From positions 1-40,303 of the forward strand of contig CAVDHB010000030.1 of the NCBI GenBank assembly GCA_963608705.1: 40,303 bases of DNA, in the 5' to 3' direction. The number at the start of each line of letters is the position of its first letter. The stretch's first letter is position 1. This DNA is from CAVDHB01 sp963608705 (GTDB taxonomy: Bacteria; Bacteroidota; Bacteroidia; Bacteroidales; Bacteroidaceae). The translations under genes were made by a program, and so were the position numbers. Below are positions 1-5,509 of this stretch, one piece after another. The notes beneath the pieces were generated by a model that was not told the origin of the DNA, did not search any database, and saw nothing but the letters and a program-made list of their open reading frames with translations.

Positions 1-1
1 C

Positions 2-157
2 GAGTTCTGCTACAAGTTCAACCGCAGGTACTTCGGGGACAGGATGTTCGACAGGCTCATGGTCGCTGCCGTATCGTACAGGACGGAATTTAGACACAGG
101 ATATATAAAAATATTAATAGGTATGTTGTTTATTTAACAGATTCGCTATGCAATTAG
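2..157 (+). CDS. IS1595-like transposase, C-terminal fragment (cut by window edge)
   Basis: An open frame enters from the left edge and ends at a TAG at 155-157. The 51 visible residues include FCYKFNRRYFGDRMFDRLM, which resembles the C-terminal tail of IS1595/ISXO2-type DDE transposases, where a conserved FxFNRR motif sits near the end. The catalytic core lies outside the window, so activity cannot be judged. No clear terminal inverted repeat was identified in the ~150 bases downstream. The neighbouring toxin-antitoxin-like genes and truncated mobilisation gene fit an insertion element in an accessory island. The family assignment rests on the short C-terminal motif only. Confidence 0.55.
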   Translation, partial: EFCYKFNRRYFGDRMFDRLMVAAVSYRTEFRHRIYKNINRYVVYLTDSLCN

Positions 158-243
158 AAATGCATTATCTATTGAACGACTCTTGTCCTTCTGAAATTAG
201 CAATTTCTCTTGAAAACAAGATGTAACACTCAATAAATTTATG

Positions 244-252
244 TACCTTTGT
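244..252 (+). promoter_or_regulatory. Possible Bacteroides -7 box
   Basis: TACCTTTGT matches the Bacteroides TAnnTTTG -7 consensus and lies ~60 bases before the small ORF at 311. No convincing TTTG -33 element is seen 19-21 bases upstream, so this is a weak promoter call. Confidence 0.35.
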
Positions 253-310
253 ACTCATTAAGGTCGGGAATCGGATAAAGAGGTCTTAGACGAGAAAAAA
301 TAGCTAAACG

Positions 311-577
311 ATGTTGGATAGTGTGTTCAATGTGGTCAATCTATATGTAATAAATAAAATGATTAAGTTGCATCCTGTCTTCACCTTAGAGCAGACCAAG
401 CGTTTCCGCTATGGCTACCGCAATGTGATAGTCATTCGGGAAATGACCTTCCCGAATGACAAGCAGTTGAACATCGAAATGACGGATAACCAAATCAGCG
501 GTCGCACCCTCTCGCTGAAAGTAAATTACAGCGATGTGCTGTCCGCCGACTCATTCAATCCCATATTTCTGAAATAG
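311..577 (+). CDS. Small protein of unknown function, possibly a gene fragment
   Basis: An 88-residue ORF with no recognised domain, signal peptide or membrane segment. The first 16 residues are hydrophobic and low in information, and an internal ATG at 359 (MIKLHPVF) could be the real start. The C-terminal half (RYGYRNVIVIREM onwards) is mixed charged and hydrophobic and looks like ordinary folded protein, so it may be a surviving piece of a larger gene. It lies between the transposase fragment and a convergent antitoxin-like gene. A -7-like box at 244 could drive it. I do not recognise it, and it could be non-coding. Confidence 0.4.
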   Translation: MLDSVFNVVNLYVINKMIKLHPVFTLEQTKRFRYGYRNVIVIREMTFPNDKQLNIEMTDNQISGRTLSLKVNYSDVLSADSFNPIFLK

Positions 578-588
578 CAAGAGTCGCA

Positions 589-897
589 TCACGCTATATT
601 GTTCAGAATAGAGATTTGAAGACACCGCTCTATCTTAGCCAAGGTTTCAAGGGACAGGTTCTCCTGTCCTTTGAGAACTTTGGAAACATATTGCTGGCTG
701 CATCCCATGAGTTCAGACAACTGCTTTTGGGTCATCCCCAGTTTCTCCATCTTGTCAAGCATCATCATGGCGATGTGCTGAGAGTAGTGAAGCCAAGACT
801 TGTTTTCCATGCGCCACTCGGCATTCTCACGCCATTTGGATGGAGCCGAAGACTGATGTTCCTTCAGTTGGGAAACAATTTCGTTTGTAGTTCTCAT
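589..897 (-). CDS. XRE/HigA-type helix-turn-helix protein, probable antitoxin
   Basis: About 102 residues. The second half is an XRE-family helix-turn-helix: LGMTQKQLSELMGCSQQYVS followed by KVLKGQENLSLETLAKIERCL is the classic Cro/C1 helix 2-helix 3 pattern. The ATG at 897 is chosen over the upstream one at 924 because AGGAGG sits seven bases before it, and because it leaves a 13-base gap to the preceding gene instead of an overlap. It lies directly downstream of the 183-residue gene ending at 911, in the toxin-first order typical of HigBA-like modules. Such antitoxins usually bind both their toxin and their own promoter; that is inferred here. Confidence 0.7.
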   Translation of the reverse strand: MRTTNEIVSQLKEHQSSAPSKWRENAEWRMENKSWLHYSQHIAMMMLDKMEKLGMTQKQLSELMGCSQQYVSKVLKGQENLSLETLAKIERCLQISILNNIA

Positions 898-910
898 AAT
901 AACCTCCTTT

Positions 911-1462
911 CTATATGATTTCATTCAAGAAGTCCATAAAGGAATCCTTGTCGGCAATATCGTTATCAAGCAAGAAGCGTCTCACCTTTTCCATTCGGGC
1001 AAGCTCCACCAAGGTGTGTTCACGCTCCTGCATGGTACGAGTCAACTTGATGGCACCACCAGTGATGATGTAGATGCCTGGTTCGAGCTTGATGGCATAG
1101 ATGCGAAGCCAAGAAGCGTGTCGTAGTGTGTTGCGCAACCGTGCCTTTTCCTTGCCCAATAGCATTTCGGAAGTGCGGCTGTTCTCCAAAGGACGGAATA
1201 TCCTGTCAAGGTCTGCATCTGGAGATATATCCATGATAAGGCATTGCAAGCGTTCGCTGTCCTCTATCGTGTCATAGATGGCTTGGTTGACATCCGTGAT
1301 TTTGAAGTAGGATGCCAAATCATCTATGTTCTGCTTGAAGAAACTGCGCAACCATTCCACATCATTCCATTGTCCAAGGATGAAGTCAAGAACGTTGTCA
1401 AGGCAGCCATTATATCTGACAGCCCAAAGGCGCTCGTTTTCTGTGATACGGTCGAATGTCAT
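911..1462 (-). CDS. Putative toxin of a toxin-antitoxin module (HigB/RelE-like C-terminal part)
   Basis: 183 residues, cytosolic, no signal or membrane segment. The N-terminal ~100 residues are acidic and unrecognised. From about residue 110 the pattern LRNTLRHASWLRIYAIKLEP then GIYIITGGAIKLTRTMQERE, ending with a helical KVRRFLLDNDI segment, resembles the basic helix plus beta-sheet core of RelE/HigB-like nucleases. Proteins of this type are commonly paired with XRE antitoxins in Bacteroidales mobile elements, as here (13-base gap, same strand). No Shine-Dalgarno is obvious, which is usual in this group. It could instead be a non-toxic partner of the regulator; the assignment rests on context and a weak C-terminal pattern. 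Confidence 0.5.
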   Translation of the reverse strand: MTFDRITENERLWAVRYNGCLDNVLDFILGQWNDVEWLRSFFKQNIDDLASYFKITDVNQAIYDTIEDSERLQCLIMDISPDADLDRIFRPLENSRTSEMLLGKEKARLRNTLRHASWLRIYAIKLEPGIYIITGGAIKLTRTMQEREHTLVELARMEKVRRFLLDNDIADKDSFMDFLNEII

Positions 1463-1542
1463 AATCGTATAGTTTTTATAGTGTGAAGATAAAACAAATA
1501 ACCGAAATACACAACTTATAGGTTGATTATTTAAGAATATTT

Positions 1543-1794
1543 ATGGAAGAAAGCAAGGAGTTACAAGGATTTTACAAGATATTCAGGGCTGTCATCTACA
1601 TATCCGTGTTGATGGAGTTCTTCATGTACGTCATAGACCCAAAGGCGATAGACGGCTTTGGCAGTGTGGTGTGCGACCTGCACGACCGCATCAAACAGTG
1701 GTTCATCTACCATGACGGCAACTTAGTGTATAGCAAGGTGGTGACGTTTCTCTTGATGTGCATCACCTGTGTCGGCACAAGAAACAAGAAGCAC
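1543..1794 (+). pseudogene. mobC: Truncated MobC/TraG-type coupling protein, N-terminal fragment
   Basis: The first ~84 codons resemble the N-terminus of Bacteroides MobC-type VirD4/TraG coupling proteins: two hydrophobic membrane segments flanking a soluble loop containing CDLHDRIKQWFIYHDGN, then the CITCVGTRNKKH segment that follows the second membrane helix. A complete protein should be several hundred residues with Walker A and B ATPase motifs. Here the similarity stops at the CAC codon at 1792-1794, and the frame runs another 39 unrelated codons to a stop at 1911. Coupling proteins deliver relaxase-bound DNA to the conjugation channel; without its ATPase domain this fragment cannot. It marks a broken mobilisable element. 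Confidence 0.6.
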
Positions 1795-2142
1795 TTCAGT
1801 CAAGTATTCTTTTCCATAAAAATCATCTGCTATATTGAAGCTATTGAAACTAACATCAATTATGCTTATTATGGTAGCATTATCAGAAAGAATTATTTTG
1901 TAATTACATGACCCCAATTCCCCTCCAAGTAATTGTACTTTATGAATGCTCTTTCTAATCGTCTCTGAACTTTGGACTATTTCATAAATTGCTTTTCGGA
2001 ATAATCCTAACCATTGCACGTATGCATTAAAGTAACCTTTCCATTCCCTATAAAGATTCTCGAAATTAAGAGCGCAAACACGATTTACTTTCTCATGTAC
2101 TTGAGGAGATAAGCAAAGCAAAATCTTTTTACTATTCCCCAT
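1723..2142 (-). CDS. Toxin-like protein with a chimeric C-terminus
   Basis: An ATG at 2142 starts a 139-residue frame beginning MGNSKKILLCLS. It overlaps the end of the upstream gene by 11 bases, so the two are translationally coupled. Residues 1 to about 116 form an unrecognised globular protein (helical first half, then NYKIILSDNATIISIIDVSF, a likely beta-hairpin). The last ~24 residues are encoded by the antisense of the truncated coupling-protein gene, so the native C-terminus was lost or replaced at the junction near 1795. The small-acidic-partner-first, overlapping arrangement suggests a type II toxin-antitoxin pair. No family is recognised, and the toxin may be inactive. Confidence 0.45.
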   Translation of the reverse strand: MGNSKKILLCLSPQVHEKVNRVCALNFENLYREWKGYFNAYVQWLGLFRKAIYEIVQSSETIRKSIHKVQLLGGELGSCNYKIILSDNATIISIIDVSFNSFNIADDFYGKEYLTEVLLVSCADTGDAHQEKRHHLAIH

Positions 2143-2329
2143 GATTTCTAGCTGCTTTATCTGCAATGTTATAATATTGTCTCATGGCTTCCTCAAATGG
2201 TATGAGCCCATTTTTCCGTATGTATTCTTCGGCAGACTCATTTACACGAATGATTCCACTTCCAATGCTTTCTAAAATAGAAGCCCCTTCATGCTCCTTT
2301 TTACTAACTATTCTTTTCTTCTTTTCCAT
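2132..2329 (-). CDS. Small antitoxin-like protein
   Basis: 65 residues, strongly charged. It has a basic start (MEKKKRIVSKKEHEG), a central SILESIGSGIIRVNESAEEY segment and a helical C-terminus (FEEAMRQYYNIADKAARNHGE). The stop codon lies inside the first codons of the downstream gene. Size, charge and the overlap are typical of type II antitoxins that bind DNA through one end and the toxin through the other. I do not recognise the family, and no ribbon-helix-helix or AbrB signature is certain. A -7 box (TATATTTG) lies 37 bases upstream. The function is inferred from organisation only. Confidence 0.5.
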   Translation of the reverse strand: MEKKKRIVSKKEHEGASILESIGSGIIRVNESAEEYIRKNGLIPFEEAMRQYYNIADKAARNHGE

Positions 2330-2365
2330 GACACCGTTTCTTACTTATACATATTTAGTCCTCAG

Positions 2366-2373
2366 CAAATATA
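2366..2373 (-). promoter_or_regulatory. -7 box upstream of the second toxin-antitoxin-like pair
   Basis: TATATTTG on the minus strand matches TAnnTTTG and lies 37 bases before the ATG at 2329. No clear -33 TTTG is seen at the expected distance. Confidence 0.4.
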
Positions 2374-2668
2374 CGGACAATTCCCATAATGGGGAAGAGG
2401 ACACGGTGATAAATTGAGTGATTTCCGTATGATTCCCAACGGCTAAAGAGCGGGCGGTCCTTCTTTTAAAGATGGCTGACGGCAGATGGGGTTAATATCT
2501 GCCATCAGCCTGTCGTTCTATGGTGTTACCCACAGGGGAAATCGTCCGTCTTGGAGTTGGTGGTACGATTACGGATAATTATTTTAAATTTCATATTCAG
2601 AGAATTCCGAGATTAACTCCTTTAGAGTCTCTCCAAATTCTAACGCACTCTTTTATTGCAAAAAAGCG

Positions 2669-3570
2669 TGTATCCTGCTTTTCGGCAAAAGCCTCAACGG
2701 TTCTTTCCACGTGCCAGAACACGCTTCATACGATATGAGGTAACTGTCGAAAAAGTCGGTACGGAGATGAATGTAGTAAAGGATGTGACTTTCGAAGGCT
2801 CTATCCTGAACCAGATTGTAAAGGCCGTAGAATATATTGAAACCCAAGTACGTGAACACTCCTACCTCGGACAAAACGGGCAGTTTGTGACCAATCGTAA
2901 CTATCCCAAGTTTGCCATACAAGAGATGGTGGTAAACAGCGAATGCCATAGAGACTACAGTATCCGAGGAACGGAGATACAGATAAAGATGTTTGACGAC
3001 CGTCTTGTGTTTGAGTCTCCAGGCAAATTGCCCGGATTGGTAAGAGCAGAGAATATCCGACACACCCATTTCTCTCGCAACCCCAAGATAGCCCAGTTCC
3101 TAAAGGCATACAACTATGTGAAGGAGTTTGGTGAAGGCATTGACCGTATCTGCAACGAACTGGAGAGTCGTGGTGCTACCATACCTTCATTCTATACCGA
3201 TTCCTTCATTCTTAAAGCTACGCTAATGGCTGAATCTGTGGAAACACATACAGAAGTTGACGAGACGAATGTCCCATTAAATGTCGCAGTAAATGATGTG
3301 GCGAATAAAGCTGTTGAACTCACTGAGAGGCAGAAGAATATACTTAAAATAATAGGTGATGAACCTGCCATAAAAGATAAGAATGTCCTATTAAATGTCT
3401 CATTAAATGTCCCATTAAATACGAAGCTTTTGGCTGAGCGTATGGGATTGGGTAGGAAAACCATGCAACGTGAACTTAATTGGTTGCAAAAGCAAGGAAT
3501 CATACGTTGGATTGGAGCTAAGAAAAACGGACATTGGGAAATCGTGAAAAACAATACAAACAACAATTAA
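2669..3570 (+). pseudogene. AlbA_2/GHKL-type ATP-binding transcriptional regulator, 5'-truncated and frameshifted
   Basis: The C-terminal ~300 residues match the second half of AlbA_2-containing regulators. A GHKL-like ATPase segment (EMVVNSECHRDYSI, then DDRLVFESPGKLPG) corresponds to the usual REALVNAxxHRDY and SPGxLP motifs. It is followed by a linker and a winged helix (LLAERMGLGRKTMQRELNWL). Just upstream, CILLFGK lies in another frame (from 2669); the family reads LLLFGKxPQRFFP across this point, so one base is missing near 2690-2697. The N-terminal AlbA_2 domain is absent. An internal ORF from 2656 is open to 3570, but its first codons are not homologous. The linker contains repeated NVPLN-type units. 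Confidence 0.65.
3268..3417 (+). repeat. 12-bp in-frame repeats coding for NVxLN units
   Basis: Three tandem copies of a 12-mer (AATGTCnnATTA) occupy 3382-3417, and two related units lie at 3268-3291. They keep the reading frame and encode N-V-P/L/S-L repeats in the linker before the winged helix. This is a slippage-prone coding minisatellite. Confidence 0.75.
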
Positions 3571-3636
3571 TCACACTATCACTTCAATAATTGATAACCT
3601 GCACCCATCCAGTACCGTTTTCAGTACCATATAGGC

Positions 3637-3708
3637 AGTACTGGAGTTTTAGCTGACTGGTACTGGAGTTTATCTTAACTTAAACTGCAATACCAGCTAA
3701 GATAAACT
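3637..3708. repeat. Direct and inverted repeats in the 3571-3967 intergenic stretch
   Basis: The ~400-base gap before the ATP-grasp gene has no gene I can support. GTACTGGAGTTT occurs twice, at 3638-3649 and 3660-3671. An 11-bp inverted repeat (AGTTTATCTTA and TAAGATAAACT) spans 3667-3677 and 3698-3708 with a 20-base loop. There is no adjacent T-run, so it is not a standard terminator; it could be an operator or the scar of a lost element. Confidence 0.5.
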
Positions 3709-3967
3709 GTGCACGGTACTGTGTGGATGTTGTCAAGGTGGGTAATTCATTTTCCTGTACAATATAAACGTGCAACGGATTCTACGGAATTGTACTTTAT
3801 AAGATTCAAACAAGGGTAATGGCGCACACCAGCCTATAGTTTCCTTCCCGATTTGAATTGATTGGCGGTGGAAACACCAAGATCGGCAGCTTGCAGTCTT
3901 CGATTGAGAGGCACCGATACGTGTCATGTGCTGTCCCATGTTTGCACCTGCGTCATGGCAAGCAAGG

Positions 3968-5047
3968 TCAATATTCAGTTTGAAGGGCAGTCAATTTGAG
4001 GTGGTAGTGTCCGTCATAATCAATACGCATCAAACGCTGCGGCTCAAACGGTGCAGGCGACAGAGCCAATGCTACGTGTCCCATGGTGCGACGGAAGTTT
4101 ATTTCCACACACGGATGTAACATAAAACGTTTATTATCAGAAGTCACCATCATGTCTACACCAAACACACCTTTATATGTGGTACGTATCTGAGGCGATA
4201 AGCACTTAATGATTTCTTCCACCGTCTCTTTAAACAGTTTCTCCGGCACATACTTTGAAAGCACCCTGAGTTTGTCGTCTTCCGTCGCAAGCAAATTTCC
4301 CGTATAGGCTCCGTTCACCGTCTGGAATAACGAGAGACCTTTGTAATCAATATTCCCACACCCGTCAGCATACAGTTCCACGCCAAAATCCATCACCTTA
4401 TTATAATAAGGCTCCACCATCACTCCACCCTGCCGAGCTATGATGTTCGCCACCCAGGCCAGCTGTGGCGGCTGAAGGGCATCACAAACATACCTTATTC
4501 CCCTTCCGCTACTGCTCCACGGTGATTTCAACACACACCTGCCTGTTCGAGAAACGAGACGTTGCACATCCTCCACATTGGCACAATAGGTGCTTGTACC
4601 TACACAGCGTTCACTCACAGCCACTATCTCCGGCAATACTTTTTCAGCCGCAAACCGCCTGTTGCTTATCTCACGTATGTGGCGCAACACCTCCTCATCT
4701 GGCAACAAGGCAGCCAATCGTTTGTCAGCACGTCTGAACTGGTTTGCAACTGCCACATCCCATCCCCACGGACACAGTTCCACTCCTTCCACACCCTGCG
4801 CAAACATCCCGTGCAGCTCATTCAGCGACACGAAAGTAACGTTGGCAGTATACTTTTTAAAATGACTGACCGACTCTAACGCATCTTCCACATTGTCTAC
4901 GACCACCACATCACCCTCATCAGCCCACAAGGCCGGGATGAAACCAAGGTCTGCTCTAAGTACCCTTCCTGCCCGAGGAGCCGTAAACTGTACGACATTC
5001 GTAGCAAGGGCGATGTCGTGCTCAGGATTGAACAAATGTATTTTCAT
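3968..5047 (-). CDS. ATP-grasp-like protein of unknown function
   Basis: 359 residues from the ATG at 5047 (MKIHLFNPEHDIALA), a start typical of a Bacteroidales-wide family. The ATG at 5083 is rejected because a -7 box lies between the two. An ATP-grasp pattern is visible: a nucleotide-binding loop KSPWSSSGRG (about 174-183), an adenine-side strand GGVMVEPYY (208-215), and a metal-binding end GVFGVDMM then EINFRRTMG (about 294-323), where Glu and Asn usually hold magnesium. ATP-grasp enzymes join a carboxylate to an amine or thiol through an acyl-phosphate. The substrate here is unknown. The gene is monocistronic, with no biosynthetic partner beside it. Confidence 0.75.
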   Translation of the reverse strand: MKIHLFNPEHDIALATNVVQFTAPRAGRVLRADLGFIPALWADEGDVVVVDNVEDALESVSHFKKYTANVTFVSLNELHGMFAQGVEGVELCPWGWDVAVANQFRRADKRLAALLPDEEVLRHIREISNRRFAAEKVLPEIVAVSERCVGTSTYCANVEDVQRLVSRTGRCVLKSPWSSSGRGIRYVCDALQPPQLAWVANIIARQGGVMVEPYYNKVMDFGVELYADGCGNIDYKGLSLFQTVNGAYTGNLLATEDDKLRVLSKYVPEKLFKETVEEIIKCLSPQIRTTYKGVFGVDMMVTSDNKRFMLHPCVEINFRRTMGHVALALSPAPFEPQRLMRIDYDGHYHLKLTALQTEY

Positions 5048-5070
5048 GCGGCAAGTTTCATTAATTCGCA

Positions 5071-5078
5071 CAAAGGTA
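5071..5078 (-). promoter_or_regulatory. -7 box of the ATP-grasp gene
   Basis: TACCTTTG on the minus strand ends 23 bases before the ATG at 5047. It lies downstream of the alternative ATG at 5083, which is therefore unlikely to be used. No clear -33 TTTG is seen. Confidence 0.5.
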
Positions 5079-5224
5079 AGCAAAAAAAGCGAGAAGCACC
5101 CTCAAGTATATTATGAATCACCCACTGGTCAAATATTCATGAATAAAAATCCTTCTATGTATGACCCCTATCCGGTGATATCTTCCATATAATAAGTACT
5201 TTAATCGTCTGCAAAGATAATGTA

Positions 5225-5335
5225 TTTCACATAATCCAGGCATTAAATACTATATTTTTTCACATAATCCGGCCTTTAAATCGCTCTAATTTCACATAAT
5301 CCGGCTTTAAATATACCTTAGTTTCACATTCTCCC
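5225..5335. repeat. Periodic repeat array, four units at 32-33 bp spacing
   Basis: TTTCACATAATCC recurs at 5225, 5258 and 5290, each time followed by a similar stretch ending in TTAAAT or TTTAAAT. A shorter fourth unit (TTTCACATTCTCC) starts at 5322. The starts are 33, 32 and 32 bases apart, about three helical turns. The array lies between the susD terminators and the ATP-grasp promoter. The fourth unit is inside the 115-bp duplicated segment. Confidence 0.75.
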
Positions 5336-5428
5336 CATAGATAAGGCTAAAAATATTCCTCCCCGCATCAGCAACGCTAATGCGGGGAGGAATGCTATTA
5401 TATAAGGAGTAGCCCGTAAAGAGCTACT
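5314..5428. repeat. 115-bp dispersed repeat, copy 1
   Basis: This segment matches 17367-17481 over the same 115-base length with only four mismatches by eye. It contains a strong hairpin (5355-5393) and a short GTAGC/GCTAC inverted repeat at its right end. Both copies lie downstream of a minus-strand operon, in the same orientation relative to it. Confidence 0.85.
5350..5393 (-). terminator. Intrinsic terminator inside repeat copy 1
   Basis: A 14-bp perfect stem (ATTCCTCCCCGCAT at 5355-5368 with its complement at 5380-5393) and an 11-base loop are followed on the minus strand by ATATTTTT. It acts as a second terminator behind susD, ~65 bases beyond the first hairpin. Confidence 0.75.
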
Positions 5429-5438
5429 TTGGCTATTC

Positions 5439-5477
5439 AAAAAGCAGTCCGACTTGTATCACTACAGGCCGGACTGC
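5439..5477 (-). terminator. Intrinsic terminator of the susCD operon
   Basis: On the minus strand GCAGTCCG (5477-5470) pairs with CGGACTGC (5451-5444), and the stem is followed directly by a T-run (5443-5439). It begins 32 bases after the susD stop codon. Confidence 0.8.
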
Positions 5478-5509
5478 GTTAACCACATTATTCTAAACTT
5501 ACAATCTTA

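Noticed and set aside
616..918. 100-residue plus-strand ORF opposite the antitoxin gene
   Set aside because: Antisense to a clear XRE helix-turn-helix protein with its own AGGAGG site.
2520..2738. 72-residue plus-strand ORF before the AlbA-type pseudogene
   Set aside because: No homology recognised, and it overlaps in another frame the remnant that reads CILLFGK; likely chance.
5225..5335. CRISPR array
   Set aside because: Only four units, with 7-9 base gaps between ~24-base conserved parts, no spacer-length unique sequence and no cas genes.
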